Source of the DNA: Caprella mutica
Taxonomy: Eukaryota; Arthropoda; Malacostraca; Amphipoda; Caprellidae
Length of the DNA stretch: 64,000 nt
NCBI GenBank assembly: GCA_947561585.1
Contig: CANNZV010002361.1
Location: 1 to 64,000, forward strand
Direction: 5' to 3'
The notes below the pieces were generated by a model. The model saw only the letters and a program-made list of their open reading frames with translations. It made no database searches and was not told where the DNA came from. Shown here piece after piece: positions 11,501 to 22,383 of the stretch. The position numbers were made by a program, and so were the translations under genes. Position 1 is the stretch's first letter. The number at the start of each line of letters is the position of its first letter.

Positions 11501-12331
11501 GGATTCAGACAGGTAATATCTAATTATGGATCACCAAAGGTAATTCTAACCGACAATGCACAGGAGTATAAATCCACTAAACTCCGCACCTTCTGCGATT
11601 TCTACAACATCGAAAAGCTTGAAGTTGCTCCATACCATCCAGCAAGCCAAGGACTGTCAGAAAGGATTAACCGGGAGGTTAACAAAATGTTAAGGATATA
11701 CACCAACTCACTGGCCATGACGGATTGGGATTATCTTCTACCAGTAATAATGTTAACTATAAATAACTCTTGGAATACAAGCATAAACGAATCACCATTT
11801 TACAGCTTATTTGGTTATGATAGTCCAACGATCACATTATCCCAGCCAAGAATGAATTACAGTGAACTGGAAAGTGACGTCAGGCTTAGACGAGTAGCGC
11901 AAATCCGGAAGCATTGTCGGGAACACATCCTAAAAATCCAGGATAAGTATACGGACAGGACTAATTACAGAAGAAAGGACAAACAGGTGACAATAGGTAA
12001 ACGCATTTATGCAAAATTACCGAAACATATTCCTAAGAACAAATTAGATTTGCCAGTATCTGGGCCATTCATTGTTCTCCAACAAAAAGGAAACAAGATC
12101 ACACTCCAGGAGGCAAACTCTGATGTAAAATACGAGGTGCATCCTGATACCCTTATCACGAAGGAATATTCTTCCCCTGATAATTCTGTAATTGAATCTA
12201 ATTCTCAAACTAAGGGTAACTTGAAGGAATCAAATTTTCCAGAACCAGAATCACTAGTAGAAAAACCTAATACACAGTTACAGGAAACAAAAGGTTTCAA
12301 AGGTCCTTATAATCTAAGACCAAGAAATTAA
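8546..12331 (+). CDS. Pol polyprotein (protease, reverse transcriptase, RNase H, integrase)
   Basis: Open for 1261 codons from the base after the gag stop; there is no ATG near its start, and the first alternative codon is TTG at 8576, so expression as Gag-Pol is likely. Domains in order: aspartic protease with LVDTGAS near 8627-8647 and ILIGMNIL near 8840; reverse transcriptase from about 9560 to 10300 with KIDLASAFHQ, VPFGLQSSPAFF and YMDD at 10010-10021; RNase H from about 10440 with LYCDAS and TDHMPLL; integrase with an H-H-C-C zinc region near 11165-11300 and a DD35E core (SSDLLGPLP, LTDNAQEY, then E in QGLSERIN, 35 residues after the second D). A GPF motif near 12060 marks the C-terminal integrase domain. 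No frame breaks are visible. Confidence 0.96.
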   Translation, partial: LGSIQEPNKTLVNPHVEIVIGQSKYKGLVDTGASISLMSERILTDKHMVRIYKKEVRDASNNVIPIVGETTVEIVNPRGKFHENVLIFSNTSALRMDILIGMNILRRAHINLPEGKISFMENETENCKVSKGMDQLKMMIINENLHNYPKCTNGNKKKEINVDKIVTKECEDERHFNLHIIEDIEVQRNAINVCNIKIAGTQDGEEILIHSSRLKERILIPNTLARVCKGRITINCINISDDNIVLTQGTKISTGSVFNEQRINAVTLDNKEDPREKLREEELEPLEEKDIICEDDSMKDKILDLLKKYRQVGWKKGEKLGVFTGDTLDIDLKDDVVVNRSPYPIPHSKQGQLNEVIKDMLNTGVIAKSKSVFNAPLLIVNKPNNEIRPCIDYRALNQVMKPVTYPIPRINDLLKSLDEIKYISKIDLASAFHQCLITPSDRHKTAFTVNSTRYEFNRVPFGLQSSPAFFSRVINSVLYDLLGCNVLAYMDDIIVYSRNKETHLERIEAVLQKLSEANLKIKLTKCKFFAKEIKFLGYKVSSDGLTMDESRIESLNAMPYPTSKKEVQAFLGACNYFRTFVRGFAHQAEPLYLLLRKGVKFKWGKEQSEAVDKLKEMLTTSPVLKIPDYSKPFHLYCDASLSGIASCLMQEYDNILHPISYISKSLNPAQRNYSATKREFLALIFALETYRNIILSYPVSVYTDHMPLLGILKKNTKDSCINRWSMLAQEYAIQLFYLPGKSNLFADSLSRLSKVEENCTDVTEELEEKLVSRINKIEQTQENPELTEGLSSLLPVKTPFSEEELRNHQEKDEGCIGIKRKILSNQREKTIALASFKILKNLIFVVRNITRQKQKEVHIVPYVPDSLMPKAFKTVHTETTAGHRDIERSLKIFVRNFYNRNESKILRELCDNCELCIKAKGIAKPIPIGKYPIPIKPFQTLSSDLLGPLPITEQGNRYIMVVRDYTTRYTVILPLPNKEAESIIEGFRQVISNYGSPKVILTDNAQEYKSTKLRTFCDFYNIEKLEVAPYHPASQGLSERINREVNKMLRIYTNSLAMTDWDYLLPVIMLTINNSWNTSINESPFYSLFGYDSPTITLSQPRMNYSELESDVRLRRVAQIRKHCREHILKIQDKYTDRTNYRRKDKQVTIGKRIYAKLPKHIPKNKLDLPVSGPFIVLQQKGNKITLQEANSDVKYEVHPDTLITKEYSSPDNSVIESNSQTKGNLKESNFPEPESLVEKPNTQLQETKGFKGPYNLRPRN

Positions 12332-12535
12332 AGAGTAAACCTTACTCTTTGTTTCAGTAACGATATGTAATAGTATAGTTACATTAAAAATGTATTCTGA
12401 TATGTTTAGATTGTTTAAGAATTATACTCTTGTAATCCTTATAATTATATCAAGGATTAAAAATAAACTATAAAATATGTATCCACTAATTATAAGTTAA
12501 TGTAAGATTTTAAATGGTTAGTTTGTAACTCAAAA

Positions 12536-12546
12536 CTGTATTACAG
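12536..12546 (+). promoter_or_regulatory. Candidate env splice acceptor
   Basis: The sequence ctgtattacag ends in AG at 12545-12546, just inside the open env frame, which is closed upstream by TAG at 12519-12521. The codon phase left by cutting here is the one that the donor at 6680/6681 supplies. Confidence 0.6.
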
Positions 12547-14762
12547 AGACTGAGGGTTGGAGACTACCACTAGCCTTGCTACTTGTAGTAGCAGTTGTCC
12601 AAAATGTAACCTCACAGTCAGAGACTTCCACGGAGAGAGCCTCACCTATGACGATATCTCCCTGGAGGGGAAGGACCATGATTAGTGGTGCGTACTTAGT
12701 CAGTAGAGTAAAGCTAACATTCATTTCAAATACTTGTAACCAAGTCAGAGATAATCTAGACGTCTCTGCAAGGTCCATAAGACAAATAATTCTATCTGAT
12801 ATTTTAAACACCTTTAAGGACGACATAGGATTCACCAGAAGAATAGGATTTTTATGCTTGAAAATAGAGTCTATAAATTCAGACATATACAAAATGTTGA
12901 ACAACACTCAACTTTGTGAAAAAAACACTCTAGAAGAGATAGGAGAAAAATACTTTAACTTAAAGGATAGGTTAGACGAAGTATGGGAGGAAATAAAATC
13001 CTCAAATCAGAATACGAACACCATGATCACCCAATCATTCATTGCCCAACGACCTAACGTAGCAAGACTACCACCCCAAACTTCCATATTTTTAGGGGCA
13101 GGAATAGCTTTAGTTACAGGTTTGGTAACTGGAGGAGTTGTAGGATCATTATTTGGAAATGACAATTCAGCCGAAATCGACCAATTAAATAAAGATATCC
13201 ACAGAGTCAACAAAAAAGTGCTCTTGACGAACCAGAGAGTAGATGTATTAGCTAAAAATGTATCAAACACCATTAGAGAGTTCAAGGTTCTATTGAGTAA
13301 CATGCAGACGCTTAATGAAGGTACAGAACAAAGACAGATGATAGTTTGGCAATTATCTCAGCTAAAATTAGCAGCTACTAATGCTTTACTGTTATTAAAA
13401 TCAACCGAAAACACCCTCACTCTATTGAGAGGTTCACTATTAAATTCTGAACTATTAGACATAAAGACTTTTCAGGAAGTACTTCAGGAAGGAAAAGCAC
13501 ATTTTCCTCAGTTAAGATTTCCAATTGATAAAGTATCTAGGGAAACAATAGGTGATATTATCCCATTAATTGAAATAAAAAAGGTAGGAGTAAATCATTA
13601 CATTATGATCATTCCATTAGTCCATATAAATACTTATGACACGTTTCAAATTATTCCTTTACCAATCAGACTTCAACAAAGCGAGATCATGATAGCAGAC
13701 TTGGAGAATGACATTTTGTTGTATGACGGATCCACATACATAGTGACTCAGAAGGAAAATTTAAGGACTGTAGATGAAAACTATTTATTGATAAAAAATC
13801 AGCCTATATGGCAAGGTACAGAATCTTCCTGTCAAATTGAAGCTTTTAGGGAAAATACGACAGAGATAATTAAATTATGCAATTTCCGGAGGCTAGGAAT
13901 ATCTCATGAAATATTCTTGACCGACACTCCACAACATAGACTAATCTACACGACCGTTAGTAGGAACATAGAACTAGACTGTCCTACTGGAAAGATTAGA
14001 CAACAGATAACAGGATTACACATAGTACCAAATACGTGTGACATCAAAACTGCAGGAGTAGCATGGCCTGCAAAATTAGAAAAGGAAATACAATTGGAAG
14101 ACTTATTAGTAGAAAATAATCAAACCAGTGTTTTCGACATTACCTCATTACCCATTTTTGACGTAAACACAACGAATCCACTCCATAAGACCATTAAAAA
14201 TCAATTGGAGAAGTTACCCATTAATGAATCATTAACTTTCACTTTTGAAGATTTTAATTTATCAACAGACGAAGTACAAATTTACTCAACGATGGCTTAC
14301 GGAATAATTTTGATTATAGTAATAATTAACTCAATTTTAATAGGTGTGATATATTGGAAGAAATTCAAGAAAAGTGACGATACAACAGACAATGTAGAAT
14401 TAGGAAGACGATCTAAGTTCTTGGATAGATTTCAGTTCCCCAGAGACTCTTTGAACCTTAATAGTTTCAGAAGAATCCGAAATAAATTACACAAATTTCA
14501 AGACCGAAGCAGACCAAGCTCACGACAAAGTTCCATTAGATCTAGTTTGAATGATAAAATTAGAAAGAGATCTAAATCAGTAAGAAAAGCGATTAGAAAT
14601 TCTTCACTAACTAGGAAAAGGAACGACTTATCAACTGACTCTCGTAAATTTGTGAATACAGGAACTAACACTAATATTATGTATCCAAATTTGTCATCCG
14701 TTCCAACCACACCAACGGTGCAAGAAAGAAAAAATAGAATACATTTAAAGGCATACAAATAA
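12547..14762 (+). CDS. Envelope-like glycoprotein (exon 2 of a probably spliced gene)
   Basis: A frame of about 737 codons from the proposed acceptor, with no suitable ATG at its beginning; the first in-frame ATG falls after the hydrophobic leader. Features in order: a hydrophobic leader at 12564-12605, cysteines and NxT/NxS sites in the N-terminal part, a glycine- and alanine-rich hydrophobic segment near 13090-13160 that could be the fusion peptide, a heptad-like helical stretch near 13170-13330, more cysteines and glycosylation sites, one membrane anchor near 14295-14357, then a tail of about 130 residues very rich in Arg, Lys and Ser. Just before the hydrophobic segment is an R-x4-R arrangement, not a canonical furin R-x-K/R-R site. 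Env proteins of errantiviruses mediate particle entry; here the role is inferred from layout. The frame has no breaks. Confidence 0.82.
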
Positions 14763-15153
14763 TTTTCGAAATTCGATGTTGTCTAGGAGATGTTTAAATT
14801 ACAGAGATTTTGCTATTTTATTATTTTGAATAATTAAATGAAGAAAAAATTACGCACCACCAACATGTAAATTCCAGTCTCAATGACTAAAAAATTAAGA
14901 GGAATTTTACTTTAAGTTATAAAATCTATAAATAGTAATCCGATTGTAATAGCTACATAATGTTTTTATTGTTTCATAATATTAATCAATTATTTTGTGA
15001 ACGTTTTCCATGAGGGCCGCTGAGTCAACACAACTTCAATCCGAGACTCACGTCTATCCACCTTGCCCTCATATCACTGACCTAAGCCGACAGTAACCGA
15101 GATGGCCAGAGACGTCAACAGTTCCCTCTCAAGGTTGGGAACCCACCACGGGA

Positions 15154-15287
15154 CCACTGACGAGGTTGAGAACCTTGTATGAGACGTTCCCATGAGACGA
15201 TTAGGCCAATACCAATGTGGCCACTGACAAGGTTGAGAACCTTGTATGAGACGTTCCCATGAGACGATCGTGAAACGATTGGGCCAA
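15154..15287 (+). repeat. 67-bp tandem duplication in the retroelement 3' region
   Basis: Two copies, starting ccactgac at 15154 and 15221, share ggttgagaaccttgtatgag and gacgttcccatgagacgat. Each contains the dyad ggtt-gag-aacc. A diverged third piece with aaggttgggaaccc lies just upstream at 15131. Confidence 0.85.
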
Positions 15288-15548
15288 TACAACTGGGTCA
15301 ACACAAGATTAATTGAAAACCACTAATTAATAATTAGTACACTTTATTAAAATTATTCAATTTTATCAATTTTAAATTTACAGTTATAATGGAAACAATA
15401 GGTAGTTAAAAAATAGCTATAAACTATTTAGTATTATAACGCAGTAAATTATTAAATAATCTTCAAAATTTTGAAAAAAGAAAGTAATAAAATTTATTAG
15501 CGATTTATAATTGAATCATATGAATTAAGTAGAACAATAAATTTATGT

Positions 15549-15722
15549 TTTCAACGACTAGACATTCACTTGGAAACTAATTTCATTTAAGTGTTTAAGA
15601 AATGAAAACATAAACATTTGATTTTAGAATTAGAATGTTTTATTATTTTAAATTTAAGTTTTCAATGACTAAACATTCACTTGGAAACCATTTCCATTTA
15701 AGTGTTTAAGAAAGGGAAATAG
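15549..15722 (+). repeat. 110-bp-spaced direct repeat in the retroelement 3' region
   Basis: A 64-bp segment with gacattcacttggaaac (or aaacattc) and atttaagtgtttaagaaa occurs at about 15549-15612 and again at 15659-15722, roughly 90% identical by eye. Confidence 0.8.
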
Positions 15723-16437
15723 AAATCTTTATTTTGGTTTTTACTTCAAAATATTTTAAAATAAATTATTAACAATTATGAGTTTGATGCTTAGGATTAT
15801 TCGATTTGAACTCTTGAACTAATTATTTAATTTGAGATTTAATGTTTTGAATTTTAGGATTGAATGAAATAGGATCGTAAGTTCCAATTTATAGAATCAT
15901 AAAGTAAGATTACAATTATATTTTAAATATAATATTCTTCTATAATGTTTAAACTGTATTTTAGTTTTAATGGGATTATTTTCGATGTAATTTTCTGAAT
16001 ATGAATAGGATAACTTAGAGATATTAACTGAACTCTAAGTTGAATTAAGATTGTAAACCAAGGTAGGATACATGATTGGAATTGTCACCATACTTTTTGA
16101 ACATTCAAATTCTATGATGAGAATACTAATCTAATGGCAAATCAAATACTAAAACTAAAAATTCTGAATCTATAAAATAATTAATGAATTAATAGTTTAT
16201 TTTCTTTTGTTTTCATAGAATAATTTGTGTTTCGAACTTTGAAAAATTTTAAGAAATTCTTAGGATATTTTCATATAAGGTTAGATTGTAGGGGTTGAGT
16301 AATGGTATTACTATATATTCTATATAACTACATATATTCCCTATATTTTAATCTAATCTTAGAATTTGTTTACTAACACTTTATAACTAGGAGATGGCAC
16401 TTGATGTGAGACTTAGTTGCAATTGACCTGTATTAAC

Positions 16438-16451
16438 GGGGGGAGGGAGTG
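16438..16451 (+). promoter_or_regulatory. Polypurine tract
   Basis: The run gggggagggagtg ends directly against the 3' LTR start at 16452, the position expected for the plus-strand primer. Its direct contact with ATATTAAC supports the LTR boundary chosen here. Confidence 0.85.
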
Positions 16452-17337
16452 ATATTAACAATCGATCTGATTATAACAATCGACCTAATTAATTTACTGA
16501 TCTATTGTTAATACGCAGAAGTATTTTAATCTTTATAAAGATTATAATCTTTAACAAGATTATAAACTTTATAATCCTGTACTACTCTTCAATAGCTAAT
16601 CAAGGAAGAGGTGTTAGGAAATTCCAACTCATATTTATGGTTATGTTATTCAGTCCCAAACTCATGTGAGAACACTCACATCGACTCATATTTATGACTC
16701 TGTTATTCAGATCCAAACTCATGTAAACTCATGCAAGAACACGAATTCAATTATATTATTAACTTGATGTCGCCGTTCTTAACTCTTTGATAAAGCCGAA
16801 CTTACCACCCAAGACCTGGGAAAACTCTGGGCGCATTTGGCCTTCAACCTCCCTATAAAACCCAATCGAGAATCATTTCATTTGTTCAGTTCTACTCCTT
16901 CATCGTCACTCCTTGACGTGTTCCCCGGTACACCGTGTGTCTAACATAAAGTGTTCGAGCTCTATCGATCTAGAACTCTTGATCAAGTTAACTCTTGAAT
17001 AACATTCCATAATAGTGACTGAGTGAATTAAGTGCCGATAGACTTATCTTAATCAAGCTTACTAACACTGTTCAAGGAAGAAATAAGCACAAGTTAATTA
17101 ATCGATATTTTACTCAAACTTTATACAGTGTAAACCAATTGATTTATTATATTAGATTGTGTTACCGTGTTTTTCATTTACCCCACTTAATTGTAATTAT
17201 TGAATTATAAAGGCAATTGTTATTTAATTTGATCAACTGACTTACGAAGACTAAGAACCTGCAAATTAACTAAGAAGTCTTTTTCGTCTTTGAGGAAAAT
17301 AAAACAAAGACTAGAATCAGAGAAAAGAAAGTTAATA
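16452..17337 (+). repeat. 3' LTR
   Basis: Copy of the 5' LTR with one substitution and a 13-bp extra segment (acattccataata, near 17000). The promoter elements are duplicated (tataaaa near 16855). Its end joins TACT and the resumed 32-bp minisatellite. Confidence 0.96.
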
Positions 17338-19153
17338 TACTATAAGAGAAAAGAGTCACTGTGACGATTTACTATAAGAGAAAAGAGTCACTGTGACGAT
17401 GTACTATAAGAGAAAAGAGTCACTGTGATGATGTACAATAATAGAAAAGAGTCACTGTGACGATGTACTGTAACAGAAAAGAGTCACTGTGACGATGTAC
17501 AATAATAGAAAAGAGTCACTGTGACGATGTACTGTAACAGAAAAGAGTCACTGTGACGATGTACTATAAGAGAAAAGAGTCACTGTGACGATGTACTATA
17601 AGAGAAAAGAGTCACTGTGACGATGTACTATAAGAGAAAAGAGTCACTGTGACGATGTACTATAAGAGAAAAGAGTCACTGTGACGATGTACTATAAGAG
17701 AAAAGAGTCACTGTTATGATGTACTATCAGAGAAAAGAGTCACTGTGATGATGTACTATCAGAGAAAAGAGTCACTATGATGATGTACTATCAGGGAAAA
17801 GAGTCACTGTGACGATGTATTATCAGAGAAAAGAGTCACTGTGATGATGTACTATCAGAGAAAAGAGTCACAGTGATGATGTACTATCAGGGAAAAGAGT
17901 CACTGTGATGATGTACTATCAGAGAAAAGAGTCACTGTGATGATATACTATCAGAGAAAAGAGTCATTGTGATGATGTACTATCAGAGAAAAGAGTCATT
18001 GTGATGATGTACTATCAGAGAAAAGAGTCATTGTGATGATGTACTATCAGAGAAAAGAGTCACTGTGATGATGTACTATCAGAGAAAAGAGTCACTGTGA
18101 TGATGTACTATCAGAGAAAAGAGTCACTGTGATGATGTACTATAAGAGAAAAGAGTCACTGTGACGATGTACTGTAACAGAAAAGAGTCACTGTGACGAT
18201 GTACTATAAGAGAAGAGAGTCACTGTGACGATGTACTATAAGAGAAAAGAGTCACTGTGACGATGTACTGTAACAGAAAAGAGTCACTGTGACGATGTAC
18301 TATAAGAGAAAAGAGTCACTGTGACGATGTACTATAGGAGAAAAGAGTCACTGTGACGATGTACTATAAGAGAAAAGAGTCACTGTGACGATGTACTATA
18401 AGAGAAAAGAGTCACTGTGATGATGTACTATCAGAAAAAAGAGTCACTGTGATGATGTACTATCAGAGAAAAGAGTCACTATGATGATGTATTATCAGAG
18501 AAAAGAGTCACTGTGATGATGTACTATCAGAGAAAAGAGTCACAGTGATGATGTACTATCAGGGAAAAGAGTCACTGTGGTGATGTACTATCAGAGAAAA
18601 GAGTCACTGTGACGATGAACTATAAGAGAAATGAGTCACTGTGACGATGTACTGTAACAGAAAAGGGTCACTGTGACGATGTACTATAAGAGAAAAGAGT
18701 CACTGTGACGATGTACTATAAGAGAAAAGAGTCACTGTGACGATGTACTATCAGAGAAAAGAGTCACTGTGACGATGTACTATAAGAGAAATGAGTCACT
18801 GTGACGATGTACTGTAACAGAAAAGGGTCACTGTGACGATGTACTATAAGAGAAAAGAGTCACTGTGACGATGTACTATAAGAGAAAAGAGTCACTGTGA
18901 CGATGTACTATAAGAGAAAAGATTCACTGTGATGATGTACTATCAGAGAAAAGAGTCACTATGATGATGTACTATCAGGGAAAAGAGTCAATGTGATGAT
19001 GTATTATCAGAGAAAAGAGTCACTGTGATGATGTACTATCAGAGAAAAGAGTCACAGTGATGATGTACTATCAGAGAAGAGAGTCACTGTGATGATGTAC
19101 TATCAGAGAAAAGAGTCACTGTTATGATGTACTATCAGAGAAAAGAGTCACTG
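17338..19153. repeat. 32-bp minisatellite array, right part
   Basis: Continuation of the array at 1-4977 in the same orientation and phase, with the same variant types. It ends at agtcactgattttgacc, where unique sequence begins. Confidence 0.97.
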
Positions 19154-19249
19154 ATTTTGACCATATTACCTATTTCATATATTATTGTTGCATGTGTATC
19201 TTGAAATTTATGAACAGAAACAGTGTATGATGAGTTAATTACACTTGTA

Positions 19250-20840
19250 CACTGATTATGCATGCCAAAATTTTCTATTTAAAAATAATAATTTTACATT
19301 AAATTTCATTTTTACAGATCTATGTAAATGTGGTGAGTTAACTTTATCATTTGGTTACCTAGGGTGCTATCTTTTCATTTTATAAACAAGCTCTGGCATC
19401 AATTTCAATTTTTTTGTTATGACAACCGTTCAGTTAGATTAAGCAAGCTGTCAATTTCAGACGGTATTCTGCAACCATGGGTAAATGAGCTGGTTGAATA
19501 ATGCGGCCCGTGCTAGAATCACTTCCCTGCTTGGTGAAGGTAAAGGTACACTTGAAATTTCAAGAATTATGGGCAGGGATCATCGTACAATAAATTTCTT
19601 CGTGTTTTCCGGGAAAACTGGCAGAAAAACGCCGGAAAGATCCCAATTAAAGAAGGTTTCACCAAGAGATCTCCGTAATTTGAAGCGAGAGATGGCGAGG
19701 AATCCCAATGCGACCAGCAAATCAATTTTCGATGCTGCAGCTGCCCCTAAAGTGGGCAAAACGACGCGATGCAAGGCACTCCAATCCATCGGTAGGGTGA
19801 AGAGCCCCATCAAACGGCCACTTATAAGCAAGAAACACAAGGCAAAGCGAGTTGAATGGCCAGAACGGTATCACAAGCTTAACTTCTCCAATGTTATCTT
19901 CACAGATGAATGTCGTGCAACCATGGACGGACCGGATGGCTGGGCGCGTGGTTGGGTCCTCGATCAACGTCAACCAAGGCTGAGGATGCGTCGCCAACAA
20001 GGAGGTGGTGGAGTAATGTTTTGGGCTGGCATTCAAGGCAGCACAATTATTGGGCCATTCATGGTTCCTGAAGGAGTAAAAATCAATGCAAAAGCGTATT
20101 GCGAGCTTCTGGATAAGTCCCTTCTTCCATGGTTAGAGAACCAGCCACTGCTGAGAAGAAAAAAATTAATTTTTCAGCACGATAATGCTCCAGCACATAA
20201 AGCAAAGTTCACTGACAACTGGCTTAACAGTTACAGCTTCGTGAAGGAAAAGATAATGGTGTGGCCAGCAAATAGCCCGGATCTGAACCCCATCGAAAAC
20301 CTTTGGGCAATAATCAAGAGGCGGGTTTATCAAGACGGGAGGCAATTTACAAGTACTGCTGAACTGTGGAGAGCAATACAAGATGCTGTTGCCACTGTAA
20401 CTCCAGCTGAAATCAAGAAACTTACATCATCAGTTGATTCTCCGGTCATGAAGATCATCAAAACTGGTGGTAGCCATATTTCTTATTAATCACCTAAAAT
20501 AAAACAGTTTTAGTCAACTTTCATGTTGTATTTGAATGTTTTTGGCATTATTAGTGCATCTTTAATTAAATAAAGATAAATTATTAACCTTGTTTATCAT
20601 TTAAACCTTCAAAATTCGATTAAGTTAAACACTTGCATAATCTAGCTGAACGGATACCAAATCAAAAATGTCAATATATTGTTATTTTATGTTTATGAAT
20701 TGTGAAATTAGTGTTTAAAGCATTAGAATTTTAAAAATACGTCTTCTAGTTTTGATATATCTGTTGACATCCAATGCATTGTGAACATTATTAATTTTAT
20801 CATGAAAAAATCAATATGCATAATCAAGCCGAACGCAGTG
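19250..20840 (+). mobile_element. DD37E Tc1/mariner-superfamily transposon
   Basis: About 1.59 kb. The 3' end ends gaacgcagtg followed by TA; read inward on the other strand it is cactgcgttcggcttgatta. The 5' end after TA is cactgattatgcatgcc, matching if 11 bases (cgttcggcttg) were lost. A second, inner pair is clearer: 19426-19447 (ccgttcagttagattaagca) and, inverted, 20634-20655. The layout resembles the double-repeat ends of some Tc1-like elements. TA flanks on both sides fit the superfamily. Confidence 0.72.
19485..20489 (+). CDS. Tc1/mariner-type transposase, DD37E
   Basis: A 334-residue frame, close to the 340 typical of the family. The N-terminus carries a helix-turn-helix-like region (about residues 8-40) and a basic stretch near 55-75. 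The catalytic core has D141 in FTDECR, D233 in FQHDNAPAH and E271 in NSPDLNPIENLW; 37 residues separate the last two, unlike the 34 of Tc1 and Sleeping Beauty. The protein cuts and rejoins DNA at the element ends. An ATG at 19477 opens only three codons and overlaps this start, so a small N-terminal frameshift is possible. Otherwise intact. Confidence 0.9.
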   Translation: MSWLNNAARARITSLLGEGKGTLEISRIMGRDHRTINFFVFSGKTGRKTPERSQLKKVSPRDLRNLKREMARNPNATSKSIFDAAAAPKVGKTTRCKALQSIGRVKSPIKRPLISKKHKAKRVEWPERYHKLNFSNVIFTDECRATMDGPDGWARGWVLDQRQPRLRMRRQQGGGGVMFWAGIQGSTIIGPFMVPEGVKINAKAYCELLDKSLLPWLENQPLLRRKKLIFQHDNAPAHKAKFTDNWLNSYSFVKEKIMVWPANSPDLNPIENLWAIIKRRVYQDGRQFTSTAELWRAIQDAVATVTPAEIKKLTSSVDSPVMKIIKTGGSHISY

Positions 20841-22383
20841 TAGAGTGCATGGCTTTATATGTTCTCTATTGCAACATTTCTTCGTTACCATGGTAACTTG
20901 CACCTACTCCAGCGATTATGCCTTAGCTTAATGTTACAAAGTGGCCTAACCAAATTAACTGTTCCATTTTCTGTATGTATGCAAAGTGCATACATACAGA
21001 AAAACCTTACAACAGAACTCAATTCATTCATCGGGACATTCTGAGTTATTTAATTTAAATTCAACTATTGATATGATGATAAATTACGTTAATTTATCAT
21101 CATTTATATTCAACGTTCGGTTTTCCGTCATTTCACCTTCAATTTACAGTTTGCAATTTCCTTAACTATCCTTCCTAATGAATAGGTTAATTTAATTATT
21201 TTGGCTCTGGTGAAGAAACTCAGAAAGGTGTTTGGAGACCTGCTGGAATTAACTAAAACTTTACCTAATTAAGACAAAACTTTGAACTCTTTTGAAACAT
21301 TCTGCTCAATTTTGTGCCCAGTATTTGACTGGAAAAAGAACGAGGCATCTGTGAATGTCTGAGAGTAACAGTCTACGGATATTACACGCTGAAACAATCG
21401 CTTTTTTGACTATCACCACAATTTTGCACAACTTCTCTCAAAAAGATGTATTGAAATATAGAATAAAGTTCTGTGCAAACAAATAAAAACCAACATACGT
21501 TTAATTAAAAATTGTTACCCTTTATGTCGACTTTACAAAGTGCTAACAAACTGAATATTTTGAAAATTATAATAATTATGATTCTTACGCAAAAAAAAAA
21601 AGAAATCGAAAAAACACCCCCCCCCCCTCTATTCCCCTCTTCATTAGTATTACAAAAACATCTATTTCGTAAATGGCCTGTGCTTCACGGAAAAAGATTC
21701 ACAATACACCATTTGAGGCTTTTTCGTTGTGAATATTTTTTTTTCGATTCGTGTTTGAAACTTATAATTTGGTTTCACAAAAGGGTACATATATTATTAT
21801 ATAATTATCTTACACTTTTATTACATCCAATGGAAAGTGAGCAAGCCATCGTATTTTAAAATAGGACTCATTGTCGACCAAAGTGAAATAAGCATCCTAA
21901 AGATGAAAAAAAAAACAGTTCGCAACCGTTCACATGCAAATAGTTGGGTTATAAGGTATCTACATTTTCTATTTCAAACTTTCTGTCTAAACTCTACATT
22001 GTTCAGTTTTGCAAACCTCCAGACAGACTTATACAGTGCCGTAGGCTACATTCCGTAGCCTAACTCAAAAATATTAGAAAGCAAGCTTATGATTGAAAAG
22101 ATTTCAATTTTTTAATTAGGAAGATCTATGTTATTAATGAAGGAGTAACAAGGTAGGTAATTGAAATTGATGTAAGTCTGTTACCATGTTTATTGTGGCT
22201 TCAACTAATTTAAAATGTACGGGATTATAAATTTGTAATACAAATTTCATGCCAAATTTGACTCATAACTATTAAACTACCTTTCACATTGTGGATTTTG
22301 AATTGTAAATATTTATTAAGTTCTTCATTGAAATAGCGACCGATATTTCAATTTTAAATACACTTTCAAAAATAACCGTAAAG
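20841..22383. other. No gene recognised
   Basis: AT-rich sequence with a perfect 14-bp-arm hairpin at 21073-21103 (atgatgataaatta, loop cgt) and a mononucleotide run pair (poly-A then poly-C) near 21590-21630. Short open frames here show no recognisable motif. Confidence 0.6.

Larger units (their letters stand above)
14763..16437 (+). other. Long non-coding segment between env and the polypurine tract
   Basis: About 1.7 kb without a convincing gene. It contains two direct-repeat pairs (15154-15287 and 15549-15722), a locally GC-richer block at 15000-15300 with ggttgagaacc dyads, and otherwise AT-rich sequence. Errantivirus 3' regions are usually shorter. Confidence 0.75.
4978..17337 (+). mobile_element. 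Env-bearing gypsy-like (errantivirus-type) LTR retrotransposon, apparently intact
   Basis: A 12,360-bp provirus-like element with two LTRs (873 and 886 bp), a primer-binding site, gag, pol and env open frames in one orientation, a polypurine tract and a 4-bp target duplication. The domain order in pol is protease, reverse transcriptase, RNase H, integrase, which is the Ty3/gypsy order. A third frame with a leader, an internal hydrophobic segment and a C-terminal membrane anchor marks it as errantivirus-like. It is longer than typical insect gypsy elements (usually about 7-9 kb) because of a 1.57-kb leader and a 1.68-kb segment after env, both carrying internal repeats. LTR near-identity and open frames indicate recent insertion and possible activity. 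Confidence 0.96.
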
